Source of the DNA: Candidatus Kapaibacterium sp.
GTDB lineage: Bacteria > Bacteroidota > Ignavibacteria > Kapaibacteriales > Kapaibacteriaceae
Direction of reading: 5' to 3'
NCBI GenBank assembly: GCA_030830285.1
Contig: JAURNF010000150.1
Coordinates: forward strand, 1-10,697
Length of the DNA: 10,697 bases
Position 1 is the first letter of the stretch. The number at the start of each line of letters is the position of its first letter. The notes beneath the pieces are model-generated. The model made no database searches and was not told where the DNA came from. It worked only from the letters and a program-made list of their open reading frames with translations. The position numbers were made by a program, and so were the translations under genes. Below, in pieces: positions 1 to 6,897 of this stretch.

Positions 1-372
1 CGCACGCAGTATCAACTCACGATTGCAAATGCGATGTACGTTCCAGGTGTTCTCTTGACGCCAATGGGTACCGGCAATGCGATGGTGAGCTTTGGTGATA
101 TCGCCAAGCTGTTTGGCATTGCCGAAGACGTAAGCCCCGTCATCCGATACGTGGTGGACGAAACCATTGAAGTTGACATCGTGGTGTATTCCACACAGGC
201 AATTGCTGTAAGTCAGCCGTTCCGCGGGATACAGGCACCCGGTGCATTTACGCTCACGTGGGATGGACGAGATGCAAATGGCAAGACGGTAGTCGACGGT
301 GAGTACGTGGCAGAAGTGCGTCTCGGCAATCAGCGCATCATGCGCAAACGTATCACCTGGAAAGGCAAGTAA
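1..372 (+). CDS. C-terminal part of a protein ending in a FlgD-like Ig domain (partial at 5' end)
   Basis: The frame is open from base 1, so the gene starts upstream of the window. An internal ATG at 34 is not a convincing start, because the residues before it (RTQYQLTIAN) read like normal coding sequence. About 123 residues are visible. The last ~75 look like a FlgD-like Ig domain: a beta-rich stretch (VDIVVYSTQ), then TLTWDGRDANGK and a GEYVAEVRLG strand, the usual WDGrD.nG...G.Y pattern. Such domains often end large cell-surface or T9SS-exported proteins in Bacteroidota/Chlorobi. The tail (RKRITWKGK) is basic. The stop TAA (370-372) overlaps the next ATG by one base (TAATG), suggesting co-transcription and coupled translation with the S8 protease. 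The function of the missing N-terminal part cannot be told. The reading frame is certain; the domain call is fairly secure. Confidence 0.8.
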   Translation, partial: RTQYQLTIANAMYVPGVLLTPMGTGNAMVSFGDIAKLFGIAEDVSPVIRYVVDETIEVDIVVYSTQAIAVSQPFRGIQAPGAFTLTWDGRDANGKTVVDGEYVAEVRLGNQRIMRKRITWKGK

Positions 373-3248
373 TGCGCATTGTCCTTGGCATAACAGTTCT
401 TGCACTGACGCTGTTCGCAATGCAGCCATGTAGAGCAGATCTTGAATCAAGGACAGTCATCGTTGCGTTGAAGGCGGACTCCCCTACGCTGGAGTCATGG
501 CTTGCAAATGGACGCAGTGGCGCGATCAGTTCGTTAACAGAGTTCCTCGGTGATCACTTCACCCATGGCTACATCTCACAAGCGACGCTAACGTCGGTCG
601 ATGCGGCCTATGCTCGACGCAATCAACTCCGCATACGCTCATCCTCTGCACGTCTGGCTCGCATTGCAGTTGTGCGCTTCTCGCGAGACATCGACGTTGT
701 TGTTGCCGCACGCAAACTCGCCACACATCCTGACGTGGAGTATGCCGAGCCCCTTCCCGTGCAACGTATCGTCGACACACCAAACGATCCAGACATTACT
801 CGACAGTACCACCATAACCTCGTAAAGAGTTTTGAGGCGTGGTCGCTTTTACCGAAGGACTCGACGGTGGTGGTCGGCGTGATTGATACGGGCATTGACA
901 CCACACACGTTGATCTCGGCGCGAACACCTGGCGCAACGATGGTGAGATGGGCACCGATCAAAACGGCGCAGATCGACGCAGCAATGGTGTCGACGATGA
1001 TGGCAATGGATTCGTCGATGACTTCTTTGGCTGGGACTTCGTTGGCGCAGATGGTCAGACACCCGACAACTCTCCGCTGCCAGGAAACAGTCATGGTACG
1101 CACGTTGGTGGCATCATCGCAGAAATTTCAAACAATGGCATCGGCGGAGCTGGCGTTGCGACGAATGTCCGCGTGATGGCAATCAAGATCGGACGTGACG
1201 ATCCACAGTCAACGACCGTAGCAAATTCTGCCGATGGCATCCTGTACGCTGCGTCCATGGGTGCTTCCGTCATCAACTGTTCGTTTGGAAGCGGCTCGTC
1301 GTCGACTGCCGACCGAGAGGTTATTCAGCAAGCAGCAGATCTTGGAGCGCTCGTCGTTGCAGCCGCTGGGAATGAAGGCTCGTCAATGGCGTTCTATCCT
1401 GCAGCGTATCCTGAGGTGCTTTCTGTTGCCGCTACGGGCGAACGCGACAGACTCGCCTACTTCTCGAACACGCATAGCAGTGTAGATGTATGCGCGCCTG
1501 GCGTTGCCATCTACTCCACGATCCCTGGTGATGCATACGACTTCTTCGATGGCACATCAATGGCCTCGCCTGTAGCAGCCGGAGTGGCTGCACTGGTACA
1601 CCTTCGATTTCCGTGGTTCTCGCCATCGCAACTGCATGCTGCTGTGAAGGTGGGCTGCGACAACATCGACAGTCTCAACACCGTCTTTGTTGGAGAGTTT
1701 GGTGTGGGACGCGTAAATGCTCTACGTGCTCTTAGTCAGTCGAACCCTCGTTGGGCAACAATTACATCTTGGAGCATTGTAGATCGAGATGGCAACGGCT
1801 ACATCCAGCCTCGCGATGAATGTCGCGTGACTATCACACTCAACAATGAGCTATCGGCGCTTCAGCGATGCGCTGTGAAGATTGCTCCTGCACCGTCGAC
1901 ATTCTCACCAATTCTTGTGCAAGACTCCGTTGCTGTCGGCACGGTGCTGCCTGGCGAAACGCGGACACTGACAGAAGCATTCACGACAATCATCCCTGAC
2001 GACGCTACGTTCGACGGCGAGCTGCGCCTCCTCGTCCTGATCTATGACGCCGATACAGTTGTGAGCAGACAAATGATCACAACCACTGTGAACCCTACAT
2101 ACCGCACGCTTCAGGCAAACCGAATTGCAACGACGATCAACTCTATTGGCAACATCGGATTCAACGACTATCCGGGAAACCTTCAGGGTGTTGGCTTTAC
2201 GCACAACGGAAGTGACAACACGCTGTTCGAAGGCGCGCTCATGATTGGAACGCAGCCACGCGACTTGCCGAATGTGGCTCGTGGTGCGACAACGGAAACA
2301 AAGGACATGTTATTTGGAATCGAACGTGTTGCCGAGTTTCGTGCAGATAACACGGGCGCAGGTGCTCGCGTAACAACGTCATTCTCCGACCGAGTCGATC
2401 CATCTCCTGTGGGTGTGGATGTCACATCGAACGTATACGCGCTCACAGCAGACTCTGTTCGCGATGCAGTTATCGTAGCGCTTGACATTCGGAATCGACT
2501 CGATACGACCATTCGCGATATCTACGCGAGCTACTTTTTCGACTTCGATATTGGTCCAATGGGGGCGAACAACGGCTGCGCCTACGACGCACGCACGGGA
2601 ATTGGCTTGTTCCAGAATACCCGCGATTCATCCCTTCCGTCAATCGGTGTGGCGATGGTCTCCCCACTGCCAACGAATTTCTTTGCCGTCGATAACGAGG
2701 GTGATGCGTCATCACCGAGTATCTACGACAATTTCTTGCGCGCAGAGAAGTGGCTCATGATGTCAGGGGGCATTCGTCGCGCAAACTCACGAATCACAGA
2801 CGTATCGGCAGTGATCGGCGGCGGACCATTCACGCTAGAACCCGGTCAAACGCAGCAAGTGTGCTTTGTGCTTGCTGCTGGATCAACATATGACAGCATT
2901 GCTGCAACGACAGTTGCTGCACGGCGCGCTGCAAAAGTCATGGGGCTCAACGCGAGTGAGTTCACGGTGACACCGACGCAGGATCGCATCCTGTTTGTCA
3001 GTGGGATGCCTGTGCTGACACCAGGCACGACATCGCTCATCTTCACCGTTACATCACCATCGCCAGTGCTCATCGATGTTGTTGACATCGTGGGACGCCA
3101 GGTAGCAGTGCTGGTTGACGAGCTCAACGTCCCGACGGGCACGCATCAACGGTCAGTAAGCGTTCCAAGTGCTGCATCAGGCACATACTTCATGCGCATG
3201 ACTACCTACAGGGGTGCCAGCGCAATTGGACTTGGCATAGGACGTTAA
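372..3248 (+). CDS. Secreted subtilisin-like serine protease (S8 family) with T9SS C-terminal sorting domain
   Basis: This 958-residue protein is predicted to be a secreted endopeptidase. Residues 1-22 form a signal peptide with likely cleavage after CRA. A propeptide-like region follows (about 25-135, with the VEYAEP motif), then the S8 catalytic domain (about 140-455). The triad is visible: Asp172 in VIDTGID, His241 in HGTHVGG and Ser396 in GTSMASP, with oxyanion Asn334 in AAGNEG. An acidic NGVDDDGNGFVDD segment (205-217) between Asp and His looks calcium-binding. An EF-hand-like loop, DRDGNGYIQPRD (471-482), lies just after the catalytic domain. A long beta-rich middle region of unknown role follows. 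The last ~85 residues resemble the T9SS type A sorting domain (VDIVGRQVAVLVDE, then SGTYFMRM), so export by Sec followed by T9SS to the surface or medium is inferred. All catalytic residues are present, so it should be active. The ATG at 372 is supported by the signal peptide and the TAATG junction. Confidence 0.95.
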   Translation: MRIVLGITVLALTLFAMQPCRADLESRTVIVALKADSPTLESWLANGRSGAISSLTEFLGDHFTHGYISQATLTSVDAAYARRNQLRIRSSSARLARIAVVRFSRDIDVVVAARKLATHPDVEYAEPLPVQRIVDTPNDPDITRQYHHNLVKSFEAWSLLPKDSTVVVGVIDTGIDTTHVDLGANTWRNDGEMGTDQNGADRRSNGVDDDGNGFVDDFFGWDFVGADGQTPDNSPLPGNSHGTHVGGIIAEISNNGIGGAGVATNVRVMAIKIGRDDPQSTTVANSADGILYAASMGASVINCSFGSGSSSTADREVIQQAADLGALVVAAAGNEGSSMAFYPAAYPEVLSVAATGERDRLAYFSNTHSSVDVCAPGVAIYSTIPGDAYDFFDGTSMASPVAAGVAALVHLRFPWFSPSQLHAAVKVGCDNIDSLNTVFVGEFGVGRVNALRALSQSNPRWATITSWSIVDRDGNGYIQPRDECRVTITLNNELSALQRCAVKIAPAPSTFSPILVQDSVAVGTVLPGETRTLTEAFTTIIPDDATFDGELRLLVLIYDADTVVSRQMITTTVNPTYRTLQANRIATTINSIGNIGFNDYPGNLQGVGFTHNGSDNTLFEGALMIGTQPRDLPNVARGATTETKDMLFGIERVAEFRADNTGAGARVTTSFSDRVDPSPVGVDVTSNVYALTADSVRDAVIVALDIRNRLDTTIRDIYASYFFDFDIGPMGANNGCAYDARTGIGLFQNTRDSSLPSIGVAMVSPLPTNFFAVDNEGDASSPSIYDNFLRAEKWLMMSGGIRRANSRITDVSAVIGGGPFTLEPGQTQQVCFVLAAGSTYDSIAATTVAARRAAKVMGLNASEFTVTPTQDRILFVSGMPVLTPGTTSLIFTVTSPSPVLIDVVDIVGRQVAVLVDELNVPTGTHQRSVSVPSAASGTYFMRMTTYRGASAIGLGIGR

Positions 3249-4657
3249 CGACGTCGCAAGACGCCCACAGCCTCGACATGATACGTCTGCGGGAACATAT
3301 CAACGGGCGTCACCTCAACTACATCGTACTTCTCAGCAAGAATCACGCAGTCGCGCGCCATTGTCGCTGGATTGCAGCTCACATAGACCAGACGCTCTGG
3401 AGCCACGGCCAAGAGGTGTCGCACTACTTGCTCATGCATGCCATTCCGTGGTGGATCGATCAGAATCACATCAGGCTGCGGAAACGATTTCAGCACATCA
3501 AGCGCGGAAGGAACATGCAAGTCGAGCGCGTGGAACTCAGTGTTTGAGATTCCATTGCGCTCTGCATTCGATCGTGCATCTGCAATGGAACCTTCCGACA
3601 ACTCAGCGCCGATCACCGTTCGTGCGCGCCGTGCCGCTGGCAGCGTGAGTGTACCGGTACCACAGTACAGGTCCCACACAACATCCGTTTCCTGAATCTG
3701 CGCGCCATCAAGTGCTCGTGCGATCAAATTGGGCAAGTGCAGCGTGTTCGTCTGAAAGAACGAGAATGGCGAAACACGGTACGAGATACCAAGAGATGTT
3801 TCATCGAGATAACCTGGACCAACAACACGCACGATATCTCCAACAGCTACGGGAGACCACGTATCGTTGATAGCGTGAATCATCGACGAGCCTTGTGGTA
3901 AGTGTTCTGCAAGCGCAAACCACTCGTTGACAAACGCTTCCTGGTGTTCATCGTTCGGAGTTGTTGTGATGAGGATCGTCATCACAGCACCTGTTGCCAC
4001 ACTCGAGCGAATGACGAGATGACGAGCAAATCCGTCGTGGTGACGCTGATGATAGGCTTGGATACCAGTTCGTTCGGCGCAGGCGTGCGTGTGTTCCAGA
4101 ATTCGATTCGCTACCTCGTTCTGCAGCATGCACGAGGTGATGTGACGGACCTTATCAAACCGTCCAGGCACATGCAAGCCAAGCGCAAACGACGTAACAA
4201 ACTCGACGCCAGAATCGATCTCTTCACGGGTTAACCACGCAGAGCCGCCAAAGGAGAACTCCATCTTGTTGCGATAGCCATAGATCTCTGGCGACGACAT
4301 TGTTGGATGGACGGTATCGACTGGGATCTGACCAAGCCGCTCAAATGCATCAACAACGTGTTGGCGCTTCCATCGCGCCTGCTCATCATACACCAAGTGC
4401 TGCCACTTACAGCCGCCACATACGCCAAAGTGTGGGCATGGTGGTGTGCGGCGATCAGGCGACGCACGCAGCACGTCGATCACCTCTGCTTGCTTGAACC
4501 GCTTCTTCGATCCGGTAATGCGAGCACGAACACGTTCGCCAGGTAACGCACCCGCAACGAAATGTACCAGTCCATCGAGTCGGCCAACGGCAACTCCTTC
4601 GAACCCGATGGCGTCAATGTCAATCTCGATTTCCTGCTGTGGTCGCTGATTACGCAT
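3245..4657 (-). CDS. rlmD: 23S rRNA (uracil-C5)-methyltransferase, RlmD/RlmCD/TrmA family
   Basis: This 470-residue SAM-dependent enzyme methylates uracil C5 in structured RNA. Domains in order: an N-terminal TRAM RNA-binding domain (about 8-65); a 4Fe-4S cluster site with Cys74, Cys80 and Cys83 (CPHFGVCGGC) and probably Cys176 (ITSCMLQ); a central RNA-recognition region; and a Rossmann methyltransferase domain with FFQTN (300-304), SAM motif DLYCGTGTL (329-337), DPPRNG (401-406), nucleophile Cys428 in YVSCNP and general base Glu462 in HVEAVG. The Fe-S cysteines favour the RlmD/RlmCD branch over plain TrmA. Whether the target is U1939, U747 or both in 23S rRNA cannot be told from sequence, so the symbol is by family. 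The length is typical. The start at 4657 gives a full TRAM domain. It is divergent from corA across a 61-bp gap and converges on the S8 protease with a 4-bp overlap, leaving no room for an intergenic terminator. Confidence 0.93.
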   Translation of the reverse strand: MRNQRPQQEIEIDIDAIGFEGVAVGRLDGLVHFVAGALPGERVRARITGSKKRFKQAEVIDVLRASPDRRTPPCPHFGVCGGCKWQHLVYDEQARWKRQHVVDAFERLGQIPVDTVHPTMSSPEIYGYRNKMEFSFGGSAWLTREEIDSGVEFVTSFALGLHVPGRFDKVRHITSCMLQNEVANRILEHTHACAERTGIQAYHQRHHDGFARHLVIRSSVATGAVMTILITTTPNDEHQEAFVNEWFALAEHLPQGSSMIHAINDTWSPVAVGDIVRVVGPGYLDETSLGISYRVSPFSFFQTNTLHLPNLIARALDGAQIQETDVVWDLYCGTGTLTLPAARRARTVIGAELSEGSIADARSNAERNGISNTEFHALDLHVPSALDVLKSFPQPDVILIDPPRNGMHEQVVRHLLAVAPERLVYVSCNPATMARDCVILAEKYDVVEVTPVDMFPQTYHVEAVGVLRRR

Positions 4658-4671
4658 GCGTCTTTACGTGG

Positions 4672-4679
4672 TATGTTTG
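4672..4679 (+). promoter_or_regulatory. Candidate Bacteroidota-type -7 element (TAnnTTTG) for the corA operon
   Basis: TATGTTTG matches the TAnnTTTG -7 consensus known for Bacteroidota housekeeping sigma factor. Initiation a few bases downstream, around 4685, would give a leader of about 34 nt before the ATG at 4719. No TTTG or TTG lies at the expected -33 spacing, so this is a half-match. It faces a similar element on the other strand 5 bp away. Confidence 0.4.
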
Positions 4680-4684
4680 ACGTG

Positions 4685-4692
4685 CAAAGGTA
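4685..4692 (-). promoter_or_regulatory. Candidate Bacteroidota-type -7 element (TAnnTTTG) for the rlmD-type gene
   Basis: On the minus strand these bases read TACCTTTG, again a full TAnnTTTG match. Initiation near 4678 would leave a leader of about 20 nt before the methyltransferase ATG at 4657. No -33 TTTG is visible at normal spacing. With only 61 bp between the two divergent genes, the promoter for each is likely to be here or within the neighbouring coding sequence. Confidence 0.4.
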
Positions 4693-4718
4693 ACCCGACT
4701 TTTTACTCTACGGCACGC

Positions 4719-5756
4719 ATGGTCGACATTCGGCACTTTCATCAAGGCATTGCAAGCTCTCTCACTCGTGAGGAGTTGCTGCACATGTCAGCATCAAGCA
4801 TTGCCGATGACGCGATGGTGTGGATCAACCTTGCTTCACCAACGCCAGAAGAAGAACAAGACATTTTAGCGACGTTTTTCCCGGTGCACGAGCTCGTACT
4901 CTCAGATGCACGGCGTGCGCTTGGTGCTCACGACGATGATGACGGGCAGTTTCATCATCCAAAAGTTGATGATTTTGGCTCGTACCTGTTCATCATCATG
5001 CATGCTATCGTGCAGCGAAGTGCATCAGGGGATTCTCACGGTGCGGCTGACGCACTCCGTGGACTGTCCGAGTCGCAACTCAATATCGTGGTCGGTGAGC
5101 GAGTACTCATCACTCATCATGCGAATGACATCCCGGCAGTTTCAGCACTCGTCAATGCGTGCGACCGGAATCCGCACTTACTATCACGTGGGCCTGACTA
5201 CCTCCTTCATATCCTCCTCGACGATCTCGTCGATGCCTACGTTCCAATTGCTGTGCAGTTTGAGGACCGCGTTGACGAGCTAGAGCACGCGATTTTTCGT
5301 CGTCCGAGCAACCTCGTTCTCGTTCGGATCCTGGAGCTTAAGCGCCTCATGCAACGGATTCGCAAAGATGTTGTGTATCAACGTGAAATCGTGAATCGAC
5401 TAGCGCGTGGCGAGTTTGCGTTGATCTCCCTACACGAGTCCATGTATTATCGAAACGTCTACGACCATCTTGTTCGTATTGCGGATCAAATCGAGAGCAG
5501 CCGTGATCTCACCATCTCGATCATGGAGGCGTACTTCTCCGTTAGCTCTGCCCGACTCAACGAAGTCATGAAGGTTCTCACCGTGATCAGCACGATCTTC
5601 CTGCCGATCACCTTCTTGACCAGTTTGTACGGGATGAATTTCGAGTTCATGCCAGAGCTTCATTGGACGTGGGCATACCCTGCAGTACTGTCAATCATTG
5701 TCGTAGTGGCAGGGTCGATGTATTACATGTTTCGTCGAAGAGGCTGGCTTGATTAA
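4719..5756 (+). CDS. corA: CorA-family magnesium/cobalt transporter
   Basis: This 345-residue inner-membrane channel carries Mg2+ (and possibly Co2+ or Ni2+) into the cell as a homopentamer. A cytosolic alpha/beta domain fills roughly the first 190 residues and includes HPKVDDFGSYLFIIMH. A long helical stalk follows (ELKRLMQRIRKDVVYQREIVNRL). Two C-terminal membrane helices flank the family signature YGMNFEFMPEL, with GMN at 305-307, and the protein ends in a short basic tail (FRRRGWLD), all as expected of CorA. An acidic and His-rich loop (HDDDDGQFHH, 71-80) precedes the conserved PKVDDFG. The frame could start at ATG 4656, but that codon overlaps the divergent methyltransferase start and would add 21 residues lacking family character; ATG 4719 (MVDIRHFHQG) is preferred. 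No Shine-Dalgarno is visible. It is the first gene of a probable three-gene operon. Confidence 0.93.
   Translation: MVDIRHFHQGIASSLTREELLHMSASSIADDAMVWINLASPTPEEEQDILATFFPVHELVLSDARRALGAHDDDDGQFHHPKVDDFGSYLFIIMHAIVQRSASGDSHGAADALRGLSESQLNIVVGERVLITHHANDIPAVSALVNACDRNPHLLSRGPDYLLHILLDDLVDAYVPIAVQFEDRVDELEHAIFRRPSNLVLVRILELKRLMQRIRKDVVYQREIVNRLARGEFALISLHESMYYRNVYDHLVRIADQIESSRDLTISIMEAYFSVSSARLNEVMKVLTVISTIFLPITFLTSLYGMNFEFMPELHWTWAYPAVLSIIVVVAGSMYYMFRRRGWLD
5737..5743 (+). promoter_or_regulatory. Ribosome binding site supporting a TTG start for the amidase
   Basis: GAAGAGG inside the end of corA lies 5 nt before TTG 5749. It is one of the few Shine-Dalgarno-like sites in the window. It helps choose the TTG start, which alone gives a complete signal peptide; the next in-frame ATG (5818) would remove most of the hydrophobic segment. 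Confidence 0.5.
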
Positions 5757-6897
5757 CCTCCTCCCTCGTGTTGTTCGTGTCGTTACCATCGCGGCTGTGA
5801 TTTCTGTGCTGCTTGGCATGCAGCAGCCAACGACAATCACCATGATTCGCGCCACGACATCACAGGACAGCACGGTCGTTCGCATTCGTGCAGCATCTAC
5901 CCTTACAGTGTTTCAGCGTCCAGAGCGCGTCCCAGGGGGCATTGTACTCCGTTTGCCAGGTGCTGTGATCACAGAGGACGCAATTGACTCGTCTGCCCTG
6001 GCCGCACCAGTGCGGCTGGAGACAAAGCGGATTCGCGACATTCTGGTTCTCACGGTCAAGTGTGCACCCACCGACTCCGTCGTGCTCCGTCGCGACGGTC
6101 AGCGTGATCTCGTCTGTGTGATCCAGTCACGGAAACCGCAAGAGCCCGAGGACATCGCACCACGGCAGCATCAGCCGGGTCGCGGTAAGTGGTCGCTCGA
6201 CGTGATTGTGATCGATGCAGGTCATGGCGGCAAGGATGCTGGAGCGGAGGGCGTCAATGGCGTCTACGAGAAGGATGTTACGCTCTCAATCGCAAAACTC
6301 TTGCGTGCACGCCTTGGTGAACTCATGCCATCGACAAAGGTTGTGATGACGCGCGATACAGACGTGTTTCTTGAACTGTTTCGACGAACACAGATCGCAA
6401 ACGACGCAGGCGGCAAACTCTTCCTGAGTATCCATTGCAACAGCATGCCTACAAAGCCGCACCCTGCGCATGGATGCGAGACCTACATCCTCCGACCTGG
6501 TCGCAACGATGATGCGGCTCGCGTCGCCTCACGCGAAAATGCGTCAGTCAAATTCGAACAGTCTCAGCGTCGCTACGATGGAATGACCGAAGATCAGATC
6601 ATCGTGGCCACGATGGCACAACGCAGCTTCGTGCGTTTGTCTGAGTCATTTGCTGCTTCGATTCAGAGCGAAGTAACGGGTCAAACTCCCCTGACTGACC
6701 GAGGTGTGAGTCAGGCCGGCTTCTTCGTCCTTGTCGGCGCCTCCATGCCAAACGTACTGATCGAGACGGGCTTCCTTTCAAACCGTTCTGATGCCGAGTA
6801 TCTTGCCTCCCCCAAGGGACAGGCCGCAATCGCGTCTTCGATCGCTTCTGCAATTCGATCATATGCAGCATCGTATCAACGGTCCCTCTCACACTGA
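5749..6897 (+). CDS. N-acetylmuramoyl-L-alanine amidase (Amidase_3, AmiA/B/C type), exported
   Basis: This zinc enzyme cleaves the amide bond between N-acetylmuramic acid and the peptide stem of peptidoglycan, typically for daughter-cell separation or wall turnover in the periplasm. The 382-residue product begins with a signal peptide (about 1-25, hydrophobic VVTIAAVISVLLG). Residues ~30-125 form a beta-rich, AMIN-like domain (STVVRIRAASTLTVF), which in relatives targets the enzyme to the wall or septum. The catalytic Amidase_3 domain runs from ~150 to the end. Zinc ligands are His159 (DAGHGGKD), Glu174 (YEKD) and His229 (SIHCNS), with catalytic Glu339 in IETGFLSN. All key residues are present. 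The start is TTG 5749, overlapping the corA end by 8 bp and preceded by GAAGAGG. The AMIN-like call is by general pattern and less certain than the catalytic domain. Confidence 0.92.
   Translation: MINLLPRVVRVVTIAAVISVLLGMQQPTTITMIRATTSQDSTVVRIRAASTLTVFQRPERVPGGIVLRLPGAVITEDAIDSSALAAPVRLETKRIRDILVLTVKCAPTDSVVLRRDGQRDLVCVIQSRKPQEPEDIAPRQHQPGRGKWSLDVIVIDAGHGGKDAGAEGVNGVYEKDVTLSIAKLLRARLGELMPSTKVVMTRDTDVFLELFRRTQIANDAGGKLFLSIHCNSMPTKPHPAHGCETYILRPGRNDDAARVASRENASVKFEQSQRRYDGMTEDQIIVATMAQRSFVRLSESFAASIQSEVTGQTPLTDRGVSQAGFFVLVGASMPNVLIETGFLSNRSDAEYLASPKGQAAIASSIASAIRSYAASYQRSLSH

Noticed and set aside
3241..3255. Inverted repeat GACGT-N5-ACGTC as a bidirectional terminator
   Set aside because: The stem is only 5 bp, there is no T-run on either side, and it lies within coding sequence, so it is too weak to annotate as a terminator.
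3902..4234. 110-residue plus-strand frame within the methyltransferase gene
   Set aside because: It is antisense to a gene with all family motifs intact and has no recognisable features.
4656..4718. Upstream ATG 4656 as the corA start
   Set aside because: It overlaps the divergent methyltransferase start codon, would place both candidate -7 elements inside the gene, and adds 21 residues unlike CorA N-termini.
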